Below, piece by piece: positions 1 to 10,529 of a DNA stretch of 64,000 nt. Each line of letters starts with the position of its first letter. Position 1 is the stretch's first letter. The notes beneath the pieces were generated by a model that searched no databases, had not been told where the DNA came from, and saw only the letters and a program-made list of their open reading frames with translations. The DNA is from Haliclona indistincta (taxonomy: Eukaryota; Porifera; Demospongiae; Haplosclerida; Chalinidae). The DNA lies in the NCBI GenBank assembly GCA_964017065.1, contig OZ024788.1, forward strand, positions 776,727 to 840,726, written 5' to 3'. The translations under genes and the position numbers were made by a program.

Positions 1-843
1 AGACCATAGCACTAACTCTTAGTTTGAGGCAGTCGTCACGCAAGTATTCTGTGTTAGTGGTGGACACCAGGTCAGTGTGAGATACGAATCGAGGATTGAC
101 AAGACTTGGTGCAGTCTCTTGATCAGTGAGACGAGAAGAGCGTGTGCCATCAGGATCAGTGTATCTGTTAAAGTCAATTGTCCATGAGTGGTGATTCCTG
201 TCTTCTCTCCAGTTCAGTAGCTCTACTCCGATGTCTCCTTCAAATGGCCATTCTAACTCATTATCATATTCTTCTCTCATAAGTTGAGCATATACTGAAA
301 GGTGAGAACCTCTGCTTGTATCATTACCATTGGGGTACACCTTGAGACGGAACTTGTAGCCTCTGTTGTGGGTATAAAATGGTGAACTGTACCACACTTT
401 GTTAGATTCTTTCTTTTCACTAAAATCACTGATGATGAATTCCATTGGTGCTTGGTTGTTCAGGTATTGTGACGTTACAATGGAGACCAGTTTTGTTACA
501 TCATTTTTAACAGAACTAATCTCCTGCCTCAGTTGTTCTGACAGCTGTGTATAACGTGTTTCACTGGATTTCATGAGCTGCTCATTCCTGGCTTTGAGTA
601 GCTCTATCTCTGAGTCGGAGCATTTGATGTAATAATACTCCACACCAACTGCCAACATGACCACTAGAATCACTACTGTGATCTGGACTAATGGTGAGAT
701 GATGTGACTCGCTCTTGGGTTAGTATCGGCTTTGATCAGCCGCTGGAAGAATAATATCTCTAGTATTAATTAATTTTTATCTGCTATGCACTGTAACTGA
801 CCTCTTTCTCAGCTCCATTCTTTTTGGTAGCTGGTACACTCAT
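1..843 (-). CDS. Transmembrane MATH (TRAF-C) domain protein, copy A, cut by window edge
   Basis: Exons 802-843 (start ATG at 843-841) and 1-742, the second running off the window; the intron 743-801 has GT-AG borders. It is a close paralogue of the complete gene at 10,530-11,887 on the other strand, and boundaries were set by matching that gene. The readable part codes for a short polar N-terminus, one hydrophobic segment, a coiled-coil stretch and most of a first MATH/TRAF-C domain (the GYKFRLKV and GSHLSVFAQLM motifs are readable). MATH domains bind receptor tails and oligomerise through coiled coils; here the single N-terminal membrane segment suggests a type II membrane protein. Function in this organism is unknown. 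The second MATH domain should lie to the left of the window. Confidence 0.8.
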
Positions 844-854
844 TGGGGTTCCAT

Positions 855-1002
855 CGTTATAACGAGGCTATGACAATGCAAATAATTATTCTACGTTCAG
901 CAGTGCTGGTTACGTTATCCTTGTACCTGATCTTGGCAACCAACATCTTTAGGATCTGCTGCTGCCTCGGGAAGGAGTGCTTCGCGCTGCTCTGACATTA
1001 CA
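855..1002 (-). promoter_or_regulatory. Upstream region shared by both MATH genes
   Basis: Upstream sequence of copy A. It is similar in inverted orientation to about 10,371-10,520 upstream of copy B, so the promoter region was duplicated together with the coding part. Similarity stops near 1,002 / 10,371. Confidence 0.4.
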
Positions 1003-1178
1003 AATGGGGCTGTAGCTCAGTAAAGAAGGGCGTATCAGATATTTTGAAACTATAATTTTATTCATAGGAAGCTTATCCAACTATTTTATTCATAGGAAGC
1101 TTAATTATTATCCAACTGCCCTACCCAAATGCAGAAGGACCCTATAAAATGAAAACAACCATCAACTGAAGCTAAAGG
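1003..1178. repeat. Half-copy of a palindromic MITE and short tandem repeat
   Basis: Contains a direct repeat of a short motif (CATAGGAAGCTT at about 1,065 and 1,092). It ends with the terminal sequence of the palindromic MITE seen complete at 14,186-14,454 (AAGGACCC, then ACAACCATCAACTGAAGCT ending near 1,175). Only one arm is present, next to the LINE that follows. Confidence 0.45.
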
Positions 1179-4100
1179 ATGATGATAACTCAGCCGATTT
1201 GGAACCAAAATTCAGTAAATTATTATTGATCCAGATCTCTTATCTATTCTTCTTTCCGGCACTTTATCATTATTTTCCTCGCTGAACTGATCTAGCATTC
1301 GGCTGCACATGCAATAAACCGGAACTCGGTAAAATTTCTGTATAGCACTCGTCCTCTCTCTCTCTCCGGCTTCCTTTTCTTGTCGTGGGGAAGTCGATTG
1401 ACCACCAAACACTGTCGAAGATGATGCCTCATCAGTGTCAGACTGCTGAAACTTCAATCTTATGCTTGTAAAAAAGTTCTGTCTTATTGTCCTCTTTCTA
1501 CCGGCGAGTTCAACAAGATGATCATCTAACATTCAGACATCTGACATCTAACATTCTTTCTGTTCTTTATTACAACGCCTGTAGTTTGTTTCCCAAGCTG
1601 GACTGTCTTGCTGCCTCTTGTCTTGCCTCCAGCCCTGATGTTGTTTGCATCGTTGAATCATGGCTCTCCCCAGATATCATTGACAGTGAGATAAGTATAC
1701 CTGGATACTCTGTGACCAGACTGGACAGAAACCGTCATGGTGGTGGTATTGTTTTGTATATTAAAGATTCCTTGCCTTTCAAAGTTATTTTTGTAGGTCC
1801 AGAAAATCTAGAGCTTATTTTTGTAACTATTTTTCCAGCTACTGTCAATCAAATTTGCTTAGGTGTTTTTTATAGACCTCCTTCATCTTCCTTATCTATT
1901 TTTGACTCTTTATCTCATGTACTTGGTTCCATGGACCCTATTTTGTTTTCAAACCTTATTCTTGTGGGTGACTTTAATGTAAATTTTCTTCCATCCACAA
2001 CCTCACCCTATTTTTCTTGTTTAACTCAAATTTTGTCAGCTTTTTCCCTAACCCAGGTTGTTGATGAACCTACCCATCAAGATCCTAACTGTGCTCCATC
2101 ATTAATTGACCTTGTTCTAATGTCTGCTCCTCAGTTATTGTCTGAATGTGTTACTGTTCCGCCTTTGTTAAGTTCCAGTGTCACTCGGCGTTTCCACTTA
2201 GGAATTCATATTGATCTCAAGCTTCGCTCTATTAATCCTCAACCCAGTCGTACAAGGAGAACTGTCTGGCAGTATCATCTTGCTGATTTTGACAGAGCTT
2301 CTGATTTGCTCACCCAACTTGATATTGACAGTATGTTCTGTGATGTGGACATTGATACATGTTGGCTTCGTTGGAAGGATGCCTTTCTTGATATTATGGA
2401 GACCTGCATACCAAAATCTATTTTACCTGACAAGAAAAGTGTTCCATGGATGACCAAGGAAGTTATTCAAGCAATTCGTAAAAGAAATTATTACTTTCGG
2501 AAAGCCAAGAGAACTGGTGATATCTATGCCCGTGATAGATACAAACAACTCAGAAATTCAATTGTCATGCAGCTCAGACAGCTTAAGAAAGATTTTTTCC
2601 AAAGGTTTGAGAACGGTTCCGATTCTGATTTTTGGAGAGCTGCTAGATTGCTGCAGGACCACAAGACTTCTTTTCCTAATCTTGTTGACGGCCCAAGCAT
2701 TGTCACCAGTGATGTTGCTAAAGCTGAACTGTTGAACAATCATTTTGTAAATTCCTTTAACAAAGATGTTCCACCTCTTCCTGAGGACACTTCCTCCTCT
2801 CCCCTGTCAGAATCCAGTGATTGTGAGTTGGAAGATCTTTTTTGTACTGAGGAAGAGATTCATTGCCTTCTTGTCGGTATTGATTCATCCAAGTCTAGTG
2901 GTCCAGACTCAATAGCGGGCAGGATGCTTAAATCTACTGCTGCTGCAATTACACCTGCGGTGACTCGTTTGTTTAATAAATCTCTGACCTTGGGCAAGGT
3001 TCCTCGGGATTGGAAAATAGCTCGTGTTACTCCTATCCCAAAATCCTCTGATAAGACCCTACCTTCTAACTATCGCTCTGTTTCGCTGTTGTCTATTCTA
3101 AGTAAGCTTTTGGAGAGGCATTTACAGCAGTACTTAATAAATTATCTTGAGGATTGTAATGCTATTTCGGATCACCAGTGGGGATTTCTCAAAGGGCGTT
3201 CAACTACTGGAGCCTTGATTACTGCAGTTGATAATTGGCACCGGGCTTTGGAAAATAAGTTGGATATCTGTGCTGTCTTTCTCGACCTGTCCAAGGCTTT
3301 CGACAAGGTACCACATGGTCCACTCATGGATAAGCTTGCAGCCTTGGGGGTTAATATTTACCTCCTTAGATGGTTGTGGGATTATTTGTCTAACCGCTCA
3401 CAATATGTTGTCGTCAATGGCTCAGCTTCTAATTTGGTTCATGTAACGTCTGGAGTTCCCCAAGGCTCTGTGCTTGGTCCACTTTTATTCCTCATTTATA
3501 TCAATGATATTGCTGATGTCACCTTGACAAGTGGTTCTCTCATCCTGTATGCTGATGACATTCTCTTGTATAGATCTATTCATTCTCAGCACGACTTTAA
3601 CCTCTTACAACAGGATATTGATACTCTTCAGGCGTGGTGCTCTCAAAATGTCATGAAGTTCAATATATCCAAGTGTAAATTCATGATAATTTCAAGGAAG
3701 CCCTCTCCTTTGCAGCCGTTGTCAGTTTTAAAGATTGATGACACCCCTTTGGCTCAGGTTCCCAAGTTTAAATATTTTGGTGTTTGGCTATCAGAGAGAC
3801 TAGACTGGTCAATTCATGTACAAGCAATTACCAAGTCAGCTGCTAGAACAGTGGGTATGCTCTACAGGAGGTTCTATAAACATGCTTCGTCAAGAACTCT
3901 TGTTAAAATGTACACAGTCATGGTGCGACCTTTGTTAGAGTATGCTGCACCAGTGTGGGATCCTTACCAACAGAGTTTGATTGCAGCTCTAGAGAGGGTT
4001 CAAAAGATGGCGCTGAGGATGTGTGCTAAAAATTGGTCTGCAAATTATGAAGATCTCTTGTTGCAGTTTAACTTGCCATCTCTGAGGCAAAGACGGGCGC

Positions 4101-4482
4101 TTCTCAAGCTATCCTTCTTTTTTCAAATTCACAATGATAACTTTCATTATTTGGGCCCACCTGTGCATCCTTCCCCCATGGACCCTAGACTGAGAGGCTA
4201 TATACCTGCTTGTATCGCTTGCTTGATACCAAATTGTACTAAAGCTTACAAGTCGTCTTTTTTCCCTGACGCTGTTAAAAGGTGGAATGACCTTCCTTTT
4301 GAGCTGCGGTCTCTTCAATCTCTATCTATGTTTAAGAAGGGCGTCCTCAATCACTGGACCAATTAATTTACTGAATAATTTATTACCTTAATGGTTTGTA
4401 TCCTTGTCTTAGCTTTGCTATTGATACGACCGTGCATTGTATGCAAAATTGTCATAAAAAAAAATAATAATAAAAAAATAAA
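1179..4482 (+). mobile_element. APE-type non-LTR retrotransposon (LINE), copy 1
   Basis: Long LINE with an endonuclease/reverse-transcriptase ORF (1,487-4,366), a roughly 90-nt 3' UTR and an A-rich tail with AAT repeats ending near 4,482. A second, 5'-truncated and mutated copy lies inverted at 5,954-8,973 and shares the same 3' UTR. The ORF looks like a member of the Jockey/CR1/L2-like group, but the clade is not assigned. The exact 5' end is uncertain; I place it after the MITE arm that ends near 1,175. Confidence 0.8.
1487..4366 (+). CDS. LINE endonuclease-reverse transcriptase ORF
   Basis: About 959 codons open without interruption. An apurinic-type endonuclease domain occupies roughly residues 25-240 (GDFNV near 161, SLIDLVL near 206). 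A reverse transcriptase follows at about 490-780: a SNYR(S)VSLL motif, FLDLSKAFDKVP, SGVPQGSVLGPLLF and the catalytic YADD near 688. A thumb and C-terminal region follow. Together these nick target DNA and copy the RNA in place. The open frame begins at a TTG codon; no ATG precedes the endonuclease in this frame, the first in-frame ATG being near residue 149. The true start is therefore lost, frameshifted or non-AUG. The last SDH-type endonuclease motif is not recognisable, so activity is uncertain despite the long ORF. Confidence 0.85.
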   Translation: MSSFYRRVQQDDHLTFRHLTSNILSVLYYNACSLFPKLDCLAASCLASSPDVVCIVESWLSPDIIDSEISIPGYSVTRLDRNRHGGGIVLYIKDSLPFKVIFVGPENLELIFVTIFPATVNQICLGVFYRPPSSSLSIFDSLSHVLGSMDPILFSNLILVGDFNVNFLPSTTSPYFSCLTQILSAFSLTQVVDEPTHQDPNCAPSLIDLVLMSAPQLLSECVTVPPLLSSSVTRRFHLGIHIDLKLRSINPQPSRTRRTVWQYHLADFDRASDLLTQLDIDSMFCDVDIDTCWLRWKDAFLDIMETCIPKSILPDKKSVPWMTKEVIQAIRKRNYYFRKAKRTGDIYARDRYKQLRNSIVMQLRQLKKDFFQRFENGSDSDFWRAARLLQDHKTSFPNLVDGPSIVTSDVAKAELLNNHFVNSFNKDVPPLPEDTSSSPLSESSDCELEDLFCTEEEIHCLLVGIDSSKSSGPDSIAGRMLKSTAAAITPAVTRLFNKSLTLGKVPRDWKIARVTPIPKSSDKTLPSNYRSVSLLSILSKLLERHLQQYLINYLEDCNAISDHQWGFLKGRSTTGALITAVDNWHRALENKLDICAVFLDLSKAFDKVPHGPLMDKLAALGVNIYLLRWLWDYLSNRSQYVVVNGSASNLVHVTSGVPQGSVLGPLLFLIYINDIADVTLTSGSLILYADDILLYRSIHSQHDFNLLQQDIDTLQAWCSQNVMKFNISKCKFMIISRKPSPLQPLSVLKIDDTPLAQVPKFKYFGVWLSERLDWSIHVQAITKSAARTVGMLYRRFYKHASSRTLVKMYTVMVRPLLEYAAPVWDPYQQSLIAALERVQKMALRMCAKNWSANYEDLLLQFNLPSLRQRRALLKLSFFFQIHNDNFHYLGPPVHPSPMDPRLRGYIPACIACLIPNCTKAYKSSFFPDAVKRWNDLPFELRSLQSLSMFKKGVLNHWTN

Positions 4483-5328
4483 CTTTGTGATCCGGCTATG
4501 CATATGGGACACTTTTCACGTACTGGCACGTGTGTGCTCTTGATAAAATGGAGACGAGCAGTGAAGAATGTGCTCTGCTTGTATGCTGTAATAATTAATT
4601 ATCGTGCTGTACACAGCAGTCAGCCATTAACTGTAGGCTACGCATGTGTAGGCTGGCTGGACAAGCCAGTGGAGTGTATAGATCGAGATGGTCACTCACA
4701 ACAGATCTAGAAGCTAAGAACGAAATGAGTGTATAGTTATGTCTCCGGTGGGCGGAGCCACGAGGCATACTGTAATCGCGTTGTCTGTCGTTCATTCTGT
4801 CTGTCTGTTACTCTATTTTTGCAGCGCACGCTGAACGGTGAGCTCTGAATCTAGCAATGCAAGTAGAGATCGATATTATCTCGCTTTTCAACATTTGAAA
4901 CTCGTATATGAAGCTTCGCTCTCGAGTTATGGCGTGATTTGCTTAATTGTTTACCGTTGCTGGCAATCTGGACTTCCCCATTGGCAAAGCTGTCCACAGT
5001 TGACTGCCTAGAAGCTGATAGGTTAGACTTTTACTATAGGATAGCAGCGCAGGTCCAGAGAAATTGTGTAAGCAAGCTATGGAAGCTATCTCGCTCGTGT
5101 GCAGAGCTAAACACTGTAGACACGCCCAGTGAATTGTGGCTTCTGATTAATACATAATTAAAGCACTGCATTGTGATTGCTGTACAGAAATCCTGTATAC
5201 ATGCATCTGCAGTTGCTGTGTTTGTGGAATGGTGGATAGTTCATTGCAGTGCAAATCCACCGAGGCATCAGCACCGCTTTGTTGCTTTCATTCGTGCAGT
5301 GCTAATTACAATCTAAACTTACGTTGGT
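4483..5328. repeat. Interspersed repeat related to 14,625-15,535
   Basis: No gene recognised. From about 4,735 to 5,277 the sequence is a diverged, inverted relative of the element at 14,625-15,535. Both carry a GGCGGAGCCACGAGGCAT-type block at one end and a GATGCCTCGGTG-type block at the other, plus a shared 'gcgtgattTgc / aaatcacgcc' interior. Confidence 0.4.
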
Positions 5329-5399
5329 GATTTTGGTCCGCCCGGACCAAATTATCTGGGTAGCGTAGTCGGAGATTTATGTCCGGACGGACCAAAATC
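5329..5399. mobile_element. Very short MITE-like palindrome
   Basis: About 71 bp with terminal inverted repeats GATTTTGGTCCG(C/T)CCGGAC. It is too short to code. Its borders define a hairpin just before the segmental duplication that begins at 5,424. Confidence 0.4.
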
Positions 5400-5483
5400 T
5401 CCCGGACGGAAATATCCATGACAGGAACCTTGATCATAAAGTGTGGCACAGTTTGGTTCTGCAGTGAATGAGGTGATGCATAC

Positions 5484-5683
5484 CAGTATTTGCTATTCTC
5501 CATGTTCTGATGAATTCATGCAGTAGATACAGCTATCACCTCAGGGGGAGGAGGAGAGGAGGTGGCCGGCTCACTAACACACTGCATGTCCAGGGGCCGA
5601 GGAGTGGGGCCAGACACCGCTTGAGGGGCCGCTGTTGGTGCTAGAGAGGATGAGAAATAGTCGTAGTAGGCTCCTACAGCACT
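5484..5683 (-). pseudogene. ILRUN-like pseudo-exon
   Basis: Copy of the ILRUN exon at 13,752-13,947, still flanked by an acceptor-like CAG and a GTATG donor. A 4-bp TGCA insertion after GAATTCA shifts the frame and gives a stop straight after the VST motif. The FIRTWRIANTG part is therefore lost. The following FW-domain exon is absent to the left, since homology ends at 5,424. It is a duplicated gene fragment, not a working gene. Confidence 0.75.
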
Positions 5684-5689
5684 CTGAGG

Positions 5690-5812
5690 GGAGGGAGGGA
5701 GAGAGGGAAGGAGGGAGAGAGGGAAGGAGGAAGAGAGAGGGAGAGGGAGAGAAGGGGAAGGAGGGAGAGAGAGAGAGAGAGAGGGAGGGAGAGAGAGATA
5801 GAGAGAGAACTC
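5690..5812. repeat. GA-rich microsatellite
   Basis: Interrupted (GA/GGGA)n tract, matched by 13,951-14,090 in the other copy of the duplication. Long ORFs across it are low-complexity artefacts. Confidence 0.9.
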
Positions 5813-5953
5813 GTAAATCACTTAGCATTGTATTGTATTGGAATTGATATTGTTGAGAACCCTTCAGGTTTCCAAACCGCCTGAGTTATCATATCATTAT
5901 CATTTACCTTCAGTTGATGGTTGTTTTTAATTTATAGGGTCCTTCTGCACTAT

Positions 5954-8900
5954 TTTATTTTTTTTTATGACAATTTTGCATACAATGCACGGTCGTATCA
6001 ATAGCAAAGCTAAGACAAGGATACAAACCATTAAGGTAATAAATTATTCAGTAAATTAATTGTTCCAGTGATTGAGGACGCCCTTCTTAAAAATAGATAG
6101 AGATTGAAGAGAGCGCAGCTCAAAAAGAAGGTCATTCCACCTTTTAACAGCGTCAGGGAAAAATGATGACTTGTAAGCTTTAGTACAATTTGGTATCAAG
6201 CAAGCGATACGAGCAGGTATATAGCCTCTCAGTCTAGGGTCCATGTGGAAGGATGCACAGGTGGGCCCAAATAATGAAAGTTATCATTGTGAATTTGAAA
6301 AAAGAAGGATAGCTTGAGAAGCGCCCGTCTTTGCCTCAGAGATGGCAAGTAAAACTGCAACAAGAGATCTTCATAATTTGCAGACCAATTTTTAGCACAC
6401 ATCCTCAGCGCCATCTTTTGAACCCTCTCTAGAGCTGCAATCAAACTCTGTTGGTAAGGATCCCACACTGGTGCAGCATACTCTAACAAAGGTCGCACCA
6501 TGACTGTGTACATTTTAACAAGAGTTCTTGACGAAGCATGTTTATAGAACCTCCTGTAGAGCATACCCACTGTTCTAGCAGCTGACTTGGTAATTGCTTG
6601 TACATGAATTGACCAGTCTAGTCTTTCTGATAGCCAAACACCAAGATATTTAAACTTGGGAACCTGAGCCAAAGGGGTGTCATCAATCTTTAAAACTGAC
6701 AACGGCTGCAAAGGAGAGGGCTTCCTTGAAATTATCATGAATTTACACTTGGATACATTGAACTTCATGACATTTTGAGAACACCACGCCTGAAGAGTAT
6801 CAATATCCTGTTGTAAGAGGTTAAAGCCGTGCTGAGAATGAATAGATCTATACAAGAGAATGTCATCAGCATACAGGATGAGAGAACCACTTGTCAAGGT
6901 GACATCAGCAATATCATTGATATAAATGAGGAATAAAAGTGGACCAAGCACAGAGCCTTGGGGAACTCCAGACGTTACATGAACCAAATTAGAAGCTGAG
7001 CCATTGACAACAACATATTGTGAGCGGTTAGACAAATAATCCCACAACCATCTAAGGAGGTAATTATTAACCCCCAAGGCTGCAAGCTTATCCATGAGTG
7101 GACTATGCGGTACCTTGTCGAAAGCCTTGGACAGGTCGAGAAAGACAGCACAGATATCCAACTTATTTTCCAAAGCCCGGTGCCAATTATCAACTGCAGT
7201 AATCAAGGCTCCAGTAGTTGAACACCCTTTGAGAAATCCCCACTGGTGATCCGAAATAGCATTACAATCCTCAAGATAATTTATTAAGTACTGCTGTAAA
7301 TGCCTCTCCAAAAGCTTACTTAGAATAGACAACAGCGAAACAGGGCGATAGTTAGAGGGTAGGGTCTTATCAGAGGATTTTGGGATAGGAGTAACACGAG
7401 CTATTTTCCAATCCCGAGGAACCTTGCCCAAGGTCTGGACCACTAGACTTGGATTAATCAATACCGACAAGAAGGCAATGAATCTCTTCCTCAGTACAAA
7501 AAAGATCTTCCAACTCACAATCACTGGATTCTGACAGGGGAGAGGAGGAAGTGTCCTTAGGAAGAGGTGGAACATCTTTGTTAAAGGAATTTACAAAATT
7601 ATTGTTCAACAGATTAGCTTTAGCAACATCACTGGTGACAATACTTGGGCCGTCAACAAGATTAGGAAAAGAAGTCTTGTGGTCCTGCAGCAATCTAGCA
7701 GCTCTCCAAAAATCAGAATCGGAACCGTTCTCAAACCTTTGGAAAAAATCTTTCTTAACCCTTTAACCCCTATTGTCGCCTTTTGGCGACATACATACTT
7801 CAGACACCATAACTTTATCAAAAAGTGTTAAAATATCCCCAAATTAAGCCAAATTGAAGAATACAAATAACCAGCCAAAATCCAGTGGTTTTCGGCGCGC
7901 CCCCTGCACTAAACGTTATGGCGACGGCATTTCTATGGCTTCAGTGCAAATTTCACAACATTTTAGGAGAAACAAAATGGCTGCCAAGAAATTTGGACAT
8001 TTTATGGCTTCAGGGTGCTCGGAAACACATTTTTGTGCATTCTCTATGATCTGGGCTACATTTTGCACTCACCAAAACCACTGCTATCTGTGTGTACTTT
8101 TCAGTAGCCAGCCCCAAAGTACTAACTTTGAGCAAAATTTGACGAGGTCGTTGCACTTTATCGGCTTCACTTTCGAAGTGGGAGGGGCATATCGACTGAC
8201 TTGAGTGTGGGCAATTGCGGCTACTCACTGGCGTAAAAGGACGCAAATTTGAGACCAGTAGCACAAAAGACACACGAGATATTCACCAGAGAAGTGGTCA
8301 GCATTTACGAGGTTAAAATTTCAGCAAGATAATTTAGTAATTAAAGGGTTAAGCTGTCTGAGCTGCATGACAATTGAATTCCTGAGTTGTTTGTATCTAT
8401 CACGGGCATAGATATCACCAGTTCTCTTGGCTTTCCGAAAGTAATAATTTCTTTTACGAATTGCTTGAATAACTTCCTTGGTCATCCATGGAACACTTTT
8501 CTTGTCAGGTAAAATAGATTTTGGTATGCAGGTCTCCATAATATCAAGAAAGGCATCCTTCCAACGAAGCCAACATGTATCAATGTCCACATCACAGAAC
8601 ATACTGTCAATATCAAGTTGGGTGAGCAAATCGGAAGCTCTGTCAAAATCAGCAAGATGATACTGCCAGACAGTTCTCCTTGTACGACTGGGTTGAGGAT
8701 TAAAAGAGCGAAGCTTGAGATCAATATGAATTCCTAAGTGGAAACGCCGAGTGACACTGGAACTTAACAAAGGCGGAACAGTAACACATTCAGACAATAA
8801 CTGAGGAGCAGACATTAGAACAAGGTCAATTAATGATGGAGCACAGTTAGGATCTTGATGGGTAGGTTCATCAACAACCTGGGTTAGAGAAAAAGCTGAC

Positions 8901-8973
8901 AAAATTTGAGTTAAAAAAGAAAAATAGGGTGAGGTTGTGGATGGAAGAAAATTTACATTAAAGTCACCCACAA
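5954..8973 (-). mobile_element. LINE copy 2, 5'-truncated and broken
   Basis: Reverse-strand copy of the LINE at 1,179-4,482, beginning (3' end) with a T-rich stretch at 5,954 and the same 3' UTR. It is truncated at its 5' end within the endonuclease, just upstream of GDFNV. The reading frame is broken near 6,235, by an in-frame TAA and a deletion of about 80 bp near 7,440-7,460, and by the 590-bp insertion at 7,759-8,348. The RT core, including YADD, is still recognisable. Not functional. Confidence 0.85.
7759..8348. mobile_element. piggyBac-like MITE with TTAA target duplication
   Basis: 590-bp insertion inside LINE copy 2. It is flanked by TTAA at 7,755-7,758 and 8,349-8,352 and has perfect 8-bp terminal repeats CCCTTTAA / TTAAAGGG. 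LINE copy 1 has a single TTAA at the matching site (near 2,584), giving a clean empty site. TTAA duplication and CCC...GGG ends are diagnostic of the piggyBac superfamily. Just inside the left end is a GTCGCC-TTTT-GGCGAC hairpin. No transposase is recognisable; ORFs of 87-116 codons inside have no visible domain. Confidence 0.85.
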
Positions 8974-9185
8974 GAATGGATACAGCTGATAGCAGCGAAT
9001 TTGACTTCCTGTTTTCACAAACAGACTACATTAAATTTGTGGAGAGGTGTAGTGTTGACTACAAATTAACAGTCACAGTAGTCTGTTTGCTGTAATCAGC
9101 TGTATCCATTCCAGCTAGTCCCTAAGCCTACATGTAGTGCAAAAGGACCCAATAAAAATTAATAAAAACAACCATCAACTGAAGC

Positions 9186-10370
9186 TTGACAACTACTGAT
9201 TCTATACCCACTATCATCATAGAGTCTGAAATTGTTCACTATTGGCTATGCAGTAAAGAAAATTAATCAATAACTTCAGAGAATGAATTTTGATCGATCT
9301 TAATTTGACGAAGAGAATATTTAAGCAATAATAATAATTCCATTCACTCATTGATGAGTGATGTAGACAAAATCTACTTTTATAAGTATCGTTGGCTTCC
9401 CAGTTAACTTTGGTATGTTTCTTTCAAATGACTTACAAATTATTTAGTTCTTCTCACGCATGTCTCTTTCTTGGGTACAATATTTTTTACAATGTGCCTA
9501 CATTCATTCATTCTACTCCAGAAACAATGGAACTGTTTGGCGCAGTGTGCTTTAGTGCTGGCAAACCATTGAAAGGAATGCAAGGTGAGTACAATAAGTG
9601 TTCTTCCATCAGTGTAGTGATAGTGTTGCTGTTCAGAAATCATCTTGGAGGAAATAATAAAGATGAAGAGGAGAGGGAGAGGGAGGGAGGGAGGGAGAGC
9701 AATAGTGCTGCAGTACTGTTGATAAGTTATTAGTAAGAGCTATGTCAATAATAATTATTATGTCCTTTAATTATAATTTTGTTACTATTTTGTCCATAAA
9801 AAGTTTAGGGCCTTTTATTTTTGGTGAAGGGGCATAGTGACATATTTGACAGATTGTGCTTTATTCAACAATCATTTTTTGTGTCCATTCATGAAAGTCA
9901 TTAACTGTCGCATTTCTCTCCACAGAGACTGACAAGGAATAGCTGAGAGACTGAAAAGGCATTTTTCACTATTAATTATTTTTCTATGTACAATATTAAA
10001 TCATGTCTCTTTCACACATACACTTACCGCCATAATTATTATGATGTGTGGTATTGAGAGATGAATTCCTGACCTGCTATGTAACAGGTGTGTGTGTGTG
10101 GTCTAGTCAATATCAGCGAGATAGAACCAATCTATGGCTAGAATATTACTATAGTGGGACCAATGATGGATGCAATGCACAATGAACCGATGCTATAGTT
10201 CGCAAAAGTTTTGATAGATTATTAGATAAGCTATGTCTCAAAAGTAATCATTTGACGAGCAGTCAAGGCCTTATAATTATAATGCGCTGTGTAAATCAAA
10301 CACAGGCTGTTTGATAAGCTTCCATTGATTCCTGAAGGATACGCCTACGCCCTCGATCTCCTTAGCATAC
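9186..10370. other. Non-coding remainder of duplication and intergenic DNA
   Basis: No supported gene. 9,186-10,073 is duplicated at 14,455-16,370. A 62-nt block near 9,531 on the plus strand has acceptor- and donor-like borders, but the matching block in the other copy carries a 4-nt insertion, so I do not call it an exon. 10,074-10,370 is unique here. Confidence 0.4.
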
Positions 10371-10529
10371 AATGTCAGAGCAGCGCGAAGCAGTCCTTCC
10401 CGAGGCAGCAGCAGATCCTCAAAGTGTTGGTTGCCAAGATCTGGTATAATGATAACGCAACCTGCGTGTACTGCTGAATGTAATTATTTTGTATTAACAT
10501 AGCCTCTTTGTTATAACGATGGAGCCCCA

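Larger units (their letters stand above)
5906..9185. mobile_element. Palindromic MITE disrupted by LINE copy 2
   Basis: Left arm 5,906-5,953 and right arm 8,974-9,185 belong to the MITE found uninterrupted at 14,186-14,454. LINE copy 2 separates them. Compared with the intact copy, about 10 bp of target (AGGCTAACTG) is missing at the junction. Confidence 0.65.
5424..10073. repeat. Segmental duplication, left copy
   Basis: Direct-orientation relative of 13,692-16,370. Shared blocks are the ILRUN exon and its GA-rich flank (5,424-5,953 versus 13,692-14,235), the palindromic MITE and its right flank (9,100-9,340 versus 14,385-14,610), and 9,340-10,073 versus 15,536-16,370. The left copy carries two insertions the right copy lacks (LINE copy 2 and the piggyBac-like MITE). 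The right copy carries the CAG-repeat element that the left copy lacks. Confidence 0.75.

Noticed and set aside
1008..1034. tRNA-like A-box (GGGGCTGTAGCTCAG)
   Set aside because: No B-box or cloverleaf follows; at most a relic of a tRNA-derived SINE.
1212..1532. Reverse-strand ORF of 106 codons
   Set aside because: It overlaps the 5' part of the LINE in antisense, has no recognisable motif, and the other LINE copy is truncated there so cannot confirm it.
7854..8273. ORFs of 87-116 codons inside the piggyBac-like MITE
   Set aside because: No DDD/DDE motif or zinc finger; the element is too short to code for a transposase.
9531..9592. Plus-strand block with acceptor- and donor-like borders, duplicated near 15,715
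   Set aside because: The second copy has a 4-nt insertion that breaks the frame, no neighbouring exons were found, and the peptide is unrecognised.
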